This document shows positions 22,224 to 28,876 of a stretch of 35,825 bases of DNA, piece by piece. Position 1 is the first letter of the stretch, and the number at the start of each line of letters is the position of its first letter. The position numbers and the translations under genes are program-made. This DNA comes from Paenibacillus sp. VTT E-133291 (GTDB taxonomy: Bacteria; Bacillota; Bacilli; Paenibacillales; Paenibacillaceae), in assembly GCF_002264395.1 (NCBI RefSeq), contig NZ_NFVA01000070.1, positions 1 to 35,825 on the forward strand, written 5' to 3'. Under the pieces are notes generated by a model. It searched no databases. It was not told the origin of the DNA and saw only the letters and a program-made list of their open reading frames with translations.

Positions 22224-22269
22224 AAAAGTGTGCGAAGTGTGGAGCGGCGGCACCATACGTTATGTAAGG
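22224..22269 (+). promoter_or_regulatory. Promoter-like element P2 (TAAAAGTGTGCG ... TATGTAAGG)
   Basis: TAAAAGTGTGCG begins 5 nt after the terminator's T-run; GTGTG (22228) and TATGTAAGG (22261) are 33 nt apart, identical to P1 and P3. The middle differs more (GGAGCGGCGGCACC), so it is the most divergent of the three copies. Confidence 0.55.
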
Positions 22270-22295
22270 CGCGGACGACGAAAAAAAGTTTCCGT

Positions 22296-22340
22296 AAAAG
22301 TGTGCGGGACTTCCGAGCACGTCGGCTTTATCTATGTAAG
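22296..22340 (+). promoter_or_regulatory. Promoter-like element P3 (TAAAAGTGTGCG ... TATGTAAG)
   Basis: Same layout as P1: TAAAAGTGTGCGGG, then GAGCACGTCGGCTTTATCTATGTAAG. GTGTG (22300) to TATGTAAG (22333) is 33 nt. The inner GAGCA(T/C)GTCGGCTTTAT is nearly identical to P1. It lies 42 nt before the gene at 22382 and would drive that operon. Confidence 0.6.
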
Positions 22341-22381
22341 ACGCAGATGACGCGCAATATAAACGAGGAGGCGGTTTATTA

Positions 22382-23287
22382 ATGGCAACGCAACAATATC
22401 GCGAAGTTAAACGTAAGGCAGCGGTGGGGGAACGGATTAAGATCGTAGCGGCGAGTTACACGATGGGACGCTACGACAACGGGGATGAATTCACGGTGAA
22501 TCACGTAGACAGAGACGACGACGTTTACGTGAGCATCGACGGAAAAGATCGTCTCATCTGCTTGTCGGAGTTCGTAGTCCTTGAACCAATCGCGCAGCCT
22601 AGCGCACCGTCACCGCTCTCTGCGGATCCCCTCTACGCAGCCTTCCTCCAGTTTGTCGCGGACAATACCACTGAGATTCGCGCGATCCTGCCGCAAGTTG
22701 AGGGGCTTTACAGCCCGAAGGAGCCGCAGTTAAGCGTTGAGCCTCCGTTTAGAGTAGCGCCGATAAAGTTTACCCGCGCGGAGGTTATCGCGAAGGCGAC
22801 CGCCGACGTTGCGGAGTTGCTGGCGCGGAACTATCCGCTCGGCGAGGGTTATTCGCCTAGCGCTTACTTTTCGCAAAAGGACGGATACGCCGTGACGGAC
22901 GAGTGTAAATTCGTCGTTAATCGCGAAAAACGAACGGTAGTAGCGTTGATTTCCGTAATTGGCAGCACACGTATCGACCGCAAGGGAACCGCAAAATGTT
23001 CGCCAGCTGACGTATTCCACGCGGATCTCGGCAAAGCGATCGCGCTACGTAAGGCGCTTGGGTTAGCGGTACCGACCGAATATACGGACGCGCCGCAACC
23101 GGATGGTAGATACGCGAATATGATCGTTAGATACGAAAGGAAAACGCGGAAACTCGTTCCGTCAAACTTAGCGGTAATTCACGGTGAGACCGCACATACT
23201 GGTTCGATTATCGGTAAGCGCGGAGTAATCCTCGACGACACCTATGTTGACTATAGCGCTGTCTCCGCGAAAGGAGTTGCCGCCTAA
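22382..23287 (+). CDS. Phage protein: N-terminal YREVKRKA repeat module plus conserved C-terminal domain
   Basis: A 301-aa protein. Residues about 6-72 are one copy of the module shared with genes at 14320 and 25380 (YREVKRKAAVGERIKIV ... GDEFTVNHVDRDDDVYV ... SEFVVLEP). After a Pro/Ser linker, residues about 130-235 hold the block VIAKATADVAELLA ... CKFVVNREKRTVVALI ... GTAKCSPADVFHADLGKAIALRKALGLAVP, a conserved phage domain without known activity; the linked DVF..GKAIALRKALG motif may bind nucleic acid. The ATG is 11 nt after GAGGAGG. First gene after the terminator and the P2/P3 elements. Confidence 0.7.
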   Translation: MATQQYREVKRKAAVGERIKIVAASYTMGRYDNGDEFTVNHVDRDDDVYVSIDGKDRLICLSEFVVLEPIAQPSAPSPLSADPLYAAFLQFVADNTTEIRAILPQVEGLYSPKEPQLSVEPPFRVAPIKFTRAEVIAKATADVAELLARNYPLGEGYSPSAYFSQKDGYAVTDECKFVVNREKRTVVALISVIGSTRIDRKGTAKCSPADVFHADLGKAIALRKALGLAVPTEYTDAPQPDGRYANMIVRYERKTRKLVPSNLAVIHGETAHTGSIIGKRGVILDDTYVDYSAVSAKGVAA

Positions 23288-23619
23288 TGGACGTGCTGAA
23301 TACGTATGGTGGCGGGATCGTCCGGTCGGTAGCGTGGTGGGGCTGGGCGCTTATTGTTCTCGCGTTGATTGGTGTTGCAGCCCTTCGCGCAGCTCTTGAC
23401 GATGCCAGCGGAGCACCCGTGTTGTGTGGTATCGTCCTAATCGCTCCGTTAATTATCGTTGGATTCACGAGTGGTATCCGCCATGACACGGAAAAAGTTA
23501 CGCCAGTACGCCACGAAGTCACACTCCGTCCGGGCGGCGTTATCGATGCGCGTAAATACGATATCATCGAACAGCGCGGCGCGATTTACGTAATTGAAGA
23601 ACGGGAGGTAGCGCAATGA
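23287..23619 (+). CDS. Membrane protein with cytosolic C-terminal domain, 110 aa
   Basis: Residues about 15-35 (SVAWWGWALIVLALIGVAALRAAL) and 44-60 (VLCGIVLIAPLIIVGF) are two transmembrane segments. The C-terminal 45 residues (VRHEVTLRPGGVIDARKYDIIEQRGAIYVIEE) form a small beta-rich domain that recurs in membrane and soluble phage proteins. The start is a TAATG overlap with AAAGGAG upstream. The role is unknown. Confidence 0.65.
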   Translation: MDVLNTYGGGIVRSVAWWGWALIVLALIGVAALRAALDDASGAPVLCGIVLIAPLIIVGFTSGIRHDTEKVTPVRHEVTLRPGGVIDARKYDIIEQRGAIYVIEEREVAQ

Positions 23620-23777
23620 AAATATTAACCGCAGTAATCGCCGTGTATTGGTCGCTGGCCTTCGTCGGCTACGTAGTCGGCACGTATCAGCCTAGTAAGC
23701 TCATAGTCGGCGCGTTGCTTTTGTACGTAGCGGTAGATTTCGTATGTACCGCGCTTAAAGCGCAAGACCTCGAATGA
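23616..23777 (+). CDS. Small membrane protein, 53 aa
   Basis: ATGA overlap with the preceding gene and GGGAGG 9 nt upstream. Two hydrophobic segments, residues about 3-22 (ILTAVIAVYWSLAFVGYVV) and 28-45 (KLIVGALLLYVAVDFVC), indicate an integral membrane peptide. Function unknown; possibly interacts with its membrane-protein neighbour. Confidence 0.65.
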   Translation: MKILTAVIAVYWSLAFVGYVVGTYQPSKLIVGALLLYVAVDFVCTALKAQDLE

Positions 23778-24010
23778 CAGCGCATCGCATAATCGACCGC
23801 ACGCAATCCGAAATCATAGCGGAGCGCCGCGCTAAACGTACGGAAATACTTGATAAATTACGAAGGGGTGAACGGATGAAAACAACGCATGAAATAACGG
23901 TAAGCACTGGACAGCGTATGACAATTACGGACGGTATCGGACCGGTAGCGTTCATCGACGGACCTGCGCAGATTATCGTTAAGGAGGACGCGAATGAGCG
24001 ACGTAATTAA
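23774..24010 (+). CDS. Hypothetical protein, 78 aa
   Basis: Starts in an ATGA overlap. The first 34 residues are a charged helix (IIAERRAKRTEILDKLRRGER); the second half, MKTTHEITVSTGQRMTITDGIGPVAFIDGPAQIIVKE, is beta-rich and could also start separately at an internal ATG 8 nt after AAGGGG. Not recognised. The last codons hold AAGGAGG for the dUTPase. Confidence 0.55.
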   Translation: MTAHRIIDRTQSEIIAERRAKRTEILDKLRRGERMKTTHEITVSTGQRMTITDGIGPVAFIDGPAQIIVKEDANERRN

Positions 24011-24551
24011 CGTAAAGATCACGCTAATGCCGTGCGCATCCGTTCCGCAATATGCGCGTCCTGGAGATTCGGGCTTCGATTTAGTGGCGCAAGAAGATTA
24101 CGTAGTTGAGCCGGGCGCTACCGTTCTCGTCCGGACGGGAATCGCGCTGGAACTTCCGGAAGGCTACGAAGTCCAAGTACGGCCGCGTTCGGGTGTCACG
24201 TTGTGGACGAAATTACGCGTAAATCTCGGAACTATTGACGCAGGCTTCCGCGGCGAGATTGGAGTAATCGTTGATAATATCGCGCAGGTTGAGTACGACA
24301 CGGAGCGTGATTACGAAACTAACGCGGTTACCGCTGTTGAAGTGGCGCAGTCGGGATCAGCGGGGACGTTGGACGGTAGCTACGTGCTCGGGTACTTTCC
24401 GCAAGGTACGTACATCATCCGCAAAGGCGAAAGGATCGCGCAAGCTGTAATCGCGCCAGTCTCACGCGCTAACTTCGTAGTCGTCGCGGAATTATCGGAG
24501 ACTGAGCGCGGTAGTGGGGCGTTCGGACATACGGGGGTGAACGCAGAATGA
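23994..24551 (+). CDS. dut: dUTPase (deoxyuridine 5'-triphosphate nucleotidohydrolase)
   Basis: A 185-aa trimeric-type dUTPase. Motif 1 PGDSGFDL (23-30), motif 2 RPRSGV (63-68), motif 3 LGTIDAGFRGEIGV (78-91, catalytic Asp and Arg), motif 4 GERIAQAVI (145-153), motif 5 RGSGAFGHTG (172-181; the usual RGxGGFGSTG with Ala and His changes). Residues about 96-140 are an insertion between motifs 3 and 4 absent from the usual ~145-aa enzyme. It hydrolyses dUTP to dUMP, keeping uracil out of phage DNA and feeding dTMP synthesis. The ATG follows AAGGAGG by 6-7 nt. Confidence 0.95.
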   Translation: MSDVINVKITLMPCASVPQYARPGDSGFDLVAQEDYVVEPGATVLVRTGIALELPEGYEVQVRPRSGVTLWTKLRVNLGTIDAGFRGEIGVIVDNIAQVEYDTERDYETNAVTAVEVAQSGSAGTLDGSYVLGYFPQGTYIIRKGERIAQAVIAPVSRANFVVVAELSETERGSGAFGHTGVNAE

Positions 24552-24745
24552 TCGTACTTAACATATATCTTACGGTCGGATTACTAATCGCGCTGGCTTT
24601 CGCTATTTACGGAGAGGTCGAGGATGAACGGTTGCATGACATTAGTGTACGAATTGTAATCCTCGTATTTATCACGCTATTCTGGTTGCCAGCGTTAGTC
24701 TTCGGGGGAATTGGCGTATCCCTTAAGAGGGGGTCGCGTAAATGA
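24548..24745 (+). CDS. Small membrane protein, 65 aa
   Basis: ATGA overlap with dUTPase and GGGGGTGAAC upstream. Residues 1-21 (MIVLNIYLTVGLLIALAFAIY) and 34-55 (VRIVILVFITLFWLPALVFGGI) are two transmembrane helices; the acidic link EVEDERLHD lies between them. The C-terminus is basic. Unknown role. Confidence 0.65.
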   Translation: MIVLNIYLTVGLLIALAFAIYGEVEDERLHDISVRIVILVFITLFWLPALVFGGIGVSLKRGSRK

Positions 24746-24840
24746 AGCGCCTACGATACGTATTCATCGCGCTATGGCTCGCGATAATCACCGGTTGCAC
24801 GGCGTTTTGGTACGCGGTATTTACACTATCACTACGATAA
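24742..24840 (+). CDS. Probable micro-lipoprotein, 32 aa
   Basis: ATGA overlap with the previous gene. MKRLRYVFIALWLAIITGC is a short lipoprotein signal peptide: two basic residues, hydrophobic core, and an I-T-G-C lipobox. Only 13 residues follow (TAFWYAVFTLSLR). If processed, a tiny lipid-anchored peptide would be left on the outer face of the membrane. Alternatively it is a single-pass membrane peptide. Ribosome site GAGGGGG is present. Confidence 0.55.
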   Translation: MKRLRYVFIALWLAIITGCTAFWYAVFTLSLR

Positions 24841-24852
24841 GGAGGCGTTAAT

Positions 24853-25035
24853 ATGTCAAAACGAGAAATGATCGAATCAGCCGCGTATGTTTTCATACCG
24901 CACGAAGATTCTGGCTACGTTTGTTATAAGTCGCGCTACGAGTTCAACGCACACCGCGGCGCAGTTTATTCCGGCGAGTATGTCGCAAGTCTCGCGGATA
25001 CTGGACAGACCGTGTTAATCGTAAGGGAGGCGTAA
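24853..25035 (+). CDS. Hypothetical protein, 60 aa
   Basis: ATG 8 nt after AAGGAGG. The sequence KREMIESAAYVFIPHEDSGYVCYKSRYEFNAHRGAVYSGEYVASLADTGQTVLIVRE suggests a compact beta-rich fold; no family recognised. It follows three membrane peptides and ends one base before the next gene's ATG region. Confidence 0.6.
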   Translation: MSKREMIESAAYVFIPHEDSGYVCYKSRYEFNAHRGAVYSGEYVASLADTGQTVLIVREA

Positions 25036-25036
25036 T

Positions 25037-25270
25037 ATGGCGGAAATTATTCCGTTTCCTAACGCAGTCGCCGACGCACTCGAATCGCTCGCCAAACTAG
25101 CGCGAGCCGGCCGCATAACTGGCGTCATGTTTGCGGCAACAGGACCGGACGAGCCGGCGGTATTAACCGGATGGCAAGGCGTAGATTTAACGGAGCGCGC
25201 CGTAATGTTAACACATATGCAATTCGATTTGATCGCGGGATTTATCGACGAGAATTACGGAGAGACGTAA
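25037..25270 (+). CDS. Hypothetical protein, 77 aa
   Basis: ATG 9-10 nt after AAGGGAGG. The sequence AEIIPFPNAVADALESLAKLARAGRITGVMFAATGPDEPAVLTGWQGVDLTERAVMLTHMQFDLIAGFIDENY resembles small conserved proteins of Gram-positive phages (IIPFP start, alpha/beta core); no known activity. It ends the operon, followed by a 109-nt gap. Confidence 0.6.
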   Translation: MAEIIPFPNAVADALESLAKLARAGRITGVMFAATGPDEPAVLTGWQGVDLTERAVMLTHMQFDLIAGFIDENYGET

Positions 25271-25379
25271 CGGGCAAACGCCTTTCCGTACGCAATAAGC
25301 CGCCGCGCTAATCATCACGCCAGCGGTGAGATGAACGGTGGATGAACGTTAAATTAAACGATAAGGGAGACGATTATTA

Positions 25380-26513
25380 ATGACGAAAACAACGAAGTAT
25401 TTGCGGTGTCACACGGCGGCAACAAAACGCGATATCACGGAAGGCAAGCGTTATGAGATCGTTGACACGGCGGAATTTCTTGGCTACGAATGCTACGTAA
25501 TTATTGATGACGCTAATGATCGAAGCGCCTGGCCTATCGAAATCGACGGTGAGGGCGAAAGTTACCGTGATTGGTTCACGCTAGAAACGGACGCCGACAG
25601 CGCCGCCATTACGCTACTCCCCGACGAATCACTCGACGGTGTCTCACGTGAATATCGCGAGGTTAAGCGGAAGGCGTGCGTAGGTGAGCGGGTTAAGATC
25701 GTGGCTGCCGAATATAATACGGACTACGGAAATGGAGACGTTTTTACCGCGTTGTCTGTTGACGGAGAGGGCGACGTATTCTTCACGGATAACGCTGGCG
25801 ATAGAGAGTGCGCATACTTACGGGAGTATACGGTCCTCGAACCTACGGAAATCCTCGTATTCAATTCGGAGCGCTTCCGCATGGTCGACCGTAAGGCTGC
25901 GGTGGGCGAGCGCGTGATTGTTACGGAAGACCGCGCATACTTCCGCGCAGGTCAAACGTTCGTAGTTGAGCGTACGGATTACGGGATTCCTGCGGTCGGG
26001 CTGGACGGACGCGGTAACGTTCTTGAAGCGTATTACCGCGTACTCGAACCGCTAACCTCCGCGGAACTAGCGCCGACTCCAACGCCATTATCCGCGCTAC
26101 CCCTCGCCGACCAATACGCGGAGAACATTACGGTGCTCACACGTAAGATTGCGCAATTGGAGGTCGACCTGCGTGTAGCACGCGAGGATATCGTTCTCAT
26201 CGAAGAAGGCGTATGCGATGATATCAAAGCGCTAGAAAAGCGCGTCCTCGCGATAGAAACGGACAGCGCGCCGACTATCGTCCCTTCTTACGTAAAAGTC
26301 GCGTCTGGTCCCGTTGATAATGCGCTGCCGTCGTTCGCGAAATCCGTAGCTCAAGGCGTTGTCGACGCGATAAATACTCCGGAAGAGACTGCGCGCAAGT
26401 TATTCGGTGAGCGTAAGTCGCCTCAACAGCTCCGCGACGAAATCGTTGAGCGTGCGAAGGCTGACGTTGAAAGAATATTAGACGAATGCTGGGCGGCGGT
26501 TCGCGTTGGGTAA
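25380..26513 (+). CDS. Repeat-module protein, apparently shortened at its C-terminus, 377 aa
   Basis: Residues 1-80 are a distinct N-terminal module (TKTTKYLRCHTAATKRDITEGKRYEIVD). Two copies of the shared module follow: YREVKRKACVGERVKIVAAEY ... EYTVLEP (about residues 92-155) and FRMVDRKAAVGERVIV ... YYRVLEP (about 166-223). A coiled coil follows (about 235-290). The C-terminus RDEIVERAKADVERILDECW aligns with the start of the conserved domain of the 22382 protein (EVIAKATADVAELLA) but then stops, so the FVVNREKRTVVA part is absent. A homing endonuclease begins right there. AAGGGAGA lies 12 nt before the ATG. Confidence 0.65.
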   Translation: MTKTTKYLRCHTAATKRDITEGKRYEIVDTAEFLGYECYVIIDDANDRSAWPIEIDGEGESYRDWFTLETDADSAAITLLPDESLDGVSREYREVKRKACVGERVKIVAAEYNTDYGNGDVFTALSVDGEGDVFFTDNAGDRECAYLREYTVLEPTEILVFNSERFRMVDRKAAVGERVIVTEDRAYFRAGQTFVVERTDYGIPAVGLDGRGNVLEAYYRVLEPLTSAELAPTPTPLSALPLADQYAENITVLTRKIAQLEVDLRVAREDIVLIEEGVCDDIKALEKRVLAIETDSAPTIVPSYVKVASGPVDNALPSFAKSVAQGVVDAINTPEETARKLFGERKSPQQLRDEIVERAKADVERILDECWAAVRVG

Positions 26514-26532
26514 CTGCATAGGAGGTTTTAGG

Positions 26533-27405
26533 ATATCCGACGAGGACTTAGAGGGGCTGTTTATCGATCATTTCCTTGTTCACGGCAAGGCACCGTCCTC
26601 CTCGGATATTAGGAGGCTCGGACTGCCGTCCATTAAAACTATCAAAGTGAGGACAGGAAAGTCCTATAACGAGTATCTACTTTATCTAGGTATCCCTACT
26701 AACAAGAGGAGTACCCCTACTAAATCGGATGAGGAAATGCTAGCCGACATTGTTGCCCTCGCGGAGGAACTGGGTAGGACGCCGATCGCCTCCGATCTCA
26801 CAGGTAGAGCCGGCGTGTGTGGCAAAGGTACTTATAACAAGCGTTTCGGGACGTGGACAAACGCCCTTAAAGCCGGCGGACTAAAGCCTACTTGGTGTCC
26901 AGTTAGCGATGAAGAGCTGCTCTCTGAGTTGCGTAGGTTCAGGATAGAAACAGGCAGGAGCCCTTCTACTCGGGACCAACTCGCTTACGGGTGGGCAACG
27001 TTTCAAGTGCGCTTCGGGGGCTGGAATAACGCTTTAACTAAAGCAGGGCTTCCCCTAAACGAGAATATCTATGGAAATAAAACATACGGGAAAGACGGGT
27101 TGTTATACGACAGCATCTCCGAATCTATAGTCGCGGATTGGCTGTACGATAACGGGGTCCATTACCAGGCTCACGTTCCGTACTTTGGGAAGTTAATCGC
27201 TGACTTTAAGGTCGGTCCCTACTACATTGAGTTCTTTGGTCTTCCGAAGCTACCTGAGTACGCGGACAGGATGAAGTTAAAAAGAAGTCTGTGCTTACGT
27301 CGCGGCTACTTGCTGATTGAGCTTTTCAGTGAGGACTTAACTAACCTGGATGTAAAGCTCGGATTTCTAAAATCGAAAGGGGTTGATTATTCTGATGTTG
27401 CCTAA
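26533..27405 (+). CDS. Homing endonuclease with HNH-associated repeats and PD-(D/E)XK-like domain; apparent AUA start
   Basis: 290 aa from ATA 26533, 7 nt after AGGAGG; an in-frame TTG at 26506 has no ribosome site. Three copies of the homing-endonuclease-associated repeat are visible (for example ELGRTPIASDL ... YNKRFGTWTNALKAGGL and ETGRSPSTRDQL ... FQVRFGGWNNALTKAGL). The C-terminal nuclease reads YDSISESIVADWLYDNGVHY ... LIADFKVGPYYIEFFGL ... YADRMKLKRSL, with E, D and E residues in a PD-(D/E)XK arrangement. Codon use (AGG, CCC, CCT) is unlike the neighbours, fitting a mobile gene. It overlaps the dNMP kinase gene by 11 nt. Confidence 0.82.
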   Translation: MSDEDLEGLFIDHFLVHGKAPSSSDIRRLGLPSIKTIKVRTGKSYNEYLLYLGIPTNKRSTPTKSDEEMLADIVALAEELGRTPIASDLTGRAGVCGKGTYNKRFGTWTNALKAGGLKPTWCPVSDEELLSELRRFRIETGRSPSTRDQLAYGWATFQVRFGGWNNALTKAGLPLNENIYGNKTYGKDGLLYDSISESIVADWLYDNGVHYQAHVPYFGKLIADFKVGPYYIEFFGLPKLPEYADRMKLKRSLCLRRGYLLIELFSEDLTNLDVKLGFLKSKGVDYSDVA

Positions 27406-27997
27406 CATCGCACTTACGGGCAAACTTCGCGCAGGGAAGTCGTTAGTTGGCGATTACCTCGCGTCAAAATACGGATATACGCAATTTGCGTTCGGCGACG
27501 AGCTTAAGCGTTATGCTCACGAATTGTTCGGAGAGCCTTCACCGGGAACGAAGCCGCGTGCGCTATATCAAGCGTTTGGACAAGCGTGCCGCGCGATAGA
27601 TGATGGAATATGGATACGTAAATGTTTCGACGCGATTGCGTATATGACCGAAGATGCCGCGGCTTACAACGCGTCACTCCTCCGATATGCACCGCATATA
27701 CCTCGGCGAGCATCCCACGCAGTCGTCACGGATTGCAGGCAGTTAAACGAAGCCGAAGCGCTCGCCGCACGTTCCTACGTCCTCATCCGCGTAGAAGCAC
27801 CGGACGGCCTCCGCATCCAGCGCGCCGTCAACTCGGGGGATACGTTCAATTACGCGGATCTCATGCACGGAACGGAAACGGCGCTCGACAGATATACATC
27901 GGATTTTACCGTAATGAATGACGAGGGGCTGGCGGAGTTGTATGCGCAGATTGACGAGATTATTGAGTCGCTACGCTCCTCTCGGGAGGCGGCGTAA
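27395..27997 (+). CDS. Deoxynucleoside monophosphate kinase
   Basis: A 200-aa P-loop kinase. ATG 27395 is preferred (GAAAGGGG 9-10 nt upstream) over a TTG 12 nt earlier. Walker A ALTGKLRAGKSLVGDYL is near the N-terminus; FAFGDELKRYAHELFG is the typical second motif, and VTDCRQLNEAEAL the Asp-containing strand. A late basic region (RIQRAVNSGD) would be the lid. It phosphorylates dNMPs to dNDPs for phage DNA synthesis, matching the nearby dUTPase. It ends SREAA with a TAATG overlap. Confidence 0.82.
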   Translation: MLPNIALTGKLRAGKSLVGDYLASKYGYTQFAFGDELKRYAHELFGEPSPGTKPRALYQAFGQACRAIDDGIWIRKCFDAIAYMTEDAAAYNASLLRYAPHIPRRASHAVVTDCRQLNEAEALAARSYVLIRVEAPDGLRIQRAVNSGDTFNYADLMHGTETALDRYTSDFTVMNDEGLAELYAQIDEIIESLRSSREAA

Positions 27998-28158
27998 TGT
28001 CAACGGATGATTACCGCGCAGGTTACGAAGCCGGCTATATGAGTGGCCGGATTGACGCGATTAAAGCGGAGCCTTACGACGATCGGACTCCGCTGGCGAA
28101 GCGGGAGAATACGGAGGTGAGTGCGGATGATAGACGAACGCTTTTCACCGCCGATTGA
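27997..28158 (+). CDS. Hypothetical protein, 53 aa
   Basis: TAATG overlap with dNMP kinase, GGGAGG 8 nt upstream. The sequence MSTDDYRAGYEAGYMSGRIDAIKAEPYDD is a helical YxxGYxxGYxxGR pattern common at the start of small phage proteins; the rest is charged. It overlaps the next gene by 32 nt in another frame. Confidence 0.6.
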   Translation: MSTDDYRAGYEAGYMSGRIDAIKAEPYDDRTPLAKRENTEVSADDRRTLFTAD

Positions 28159-28315
28159 GCCGCGTGTCTCCGCACTATGCATGTACTGCGGCGGTGATAT
28201 TTACGTAGGAGATGAGATTACGTGGTATTCGAACGGAGACGTCACGCACGAAGGCGATTGTGAGAATGGGTATGTGGCGGCTGAACTCGGTATAATGCGG
28301 ACGATTGCGGAGTGA
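28127..28315 (+). CDS. Small zinc-ribbon-like protein, 62 aa
   Basis: ATG 28127 is 9 nt after CGGAGG. Residues about 18-47 (ALCMYCGGDIYVGDEITWYSNGDVTHEGDC) have CxxC and H..xxC ligands, similar to the small CYCGGEIYxGD family found in Bacillus and its phages. Function unknown. Followed by a 111-nt gap holding an inverted repeat. Confidence 0.65.
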   Translation: MIDERFSPPIEPRVSALCMYCGGDIYVGDEITWYSNGDVTHEGDCENGYVAAELGIMRTIAE

Positions 28316-28342
28316 TATTCTCAAGTTTCAGCGTTAGAATAT
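28315..28342. repeat. 7-bp inverted repeat in a gene gap
   Basis: ATATTCT (28315-28321) and AGAATAT (28336-28342) are perfect inverted copies separated by 14 nt, directly at the stop of the upstream gene. There is no T-run. Possible operator for the methyltransferase operon or a weak terminator. Confidence 0.4.
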
Positions 28343-28426
28343 TTCACAATAGCGGAGGCTACTACGTGCGGAATCGTTCATATAACGTAGGGCTGACGCT
28401 CGAATACGGATAAAGGGGCGGGTTAT

Positions 28427-28876
28427 ATGTTTAATGCTGACGTTATGTTCTCGTCAAAAACAGACCTTCATGCAACTCCTATCGATTTTTTTAACGTACT
28501 AAACGCGGAGTTTTTCTTCGAAACGGACGTGTGCGCGCTCGCTGATAATGCTAAGTGCGCTAATTACTTCACTCCGGAAATGGACGGGCTTGCACAAGAA
28601 TGGCGGGGCGTCTGCTGGATGAACCCGCCTTATGGCCGGACGATAGGCGAGTGGGTGCGCAAAGCCTACGAATCAGCGCAAGCAGGCGCAACAATTGTCG
28701 GTTTACTCCCCGCACGCACAGATACGAAGTGGTTTCACGATTACGTTTATGGAAAAGCGGAGACACGCTTCGTTCGTGGGCGCTTAAAATTCGGAGATGC
28801 TAAAAACTCCGCGCCATTTCCTTCGGTAGTCGTCGTATGGCGTCCGGAAGTTTCAAACGTTAAGGAGGCGGCGTAA
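28427..28876 (+). CDS. Phage N-6-adenine DNA methyltransferase (Dam-type)
   Basis: A 149-aa protein: SSKTDLHATPIDFFNVLNAEFFFETDVCALADNAKCANYFTPEMDGLAQEW, then CWMNPPYGRTIGEWVRKA. The ATPxxFFxxL start, DVCA, and catalytic NPPYG (motif IV) with the later GLLPARTDTKWFHDYV match the phage Dam family, which is short (about 150-180 aa). It methylates adenine in phage DNA, likely against host restriction. AAAGGGG 9-10 nt before the ATG. It ends NVKEAA, whose codons make the AAGGAGG for the next gene. Confidence 0.9.
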   Translation: MFNADVMFSSKTDLHATPIDFFNVLNAEFFFETDVCALADNAKCANYFTPEMDGLAQEWRGVCWMNPPYGRTIGEWVRKAYESAQAGATIVGLLPARTDTKWFHDYVYGKAETRFVRGRLKFGDAKNSAPFPSVVVVWRPEVSNVKEAA

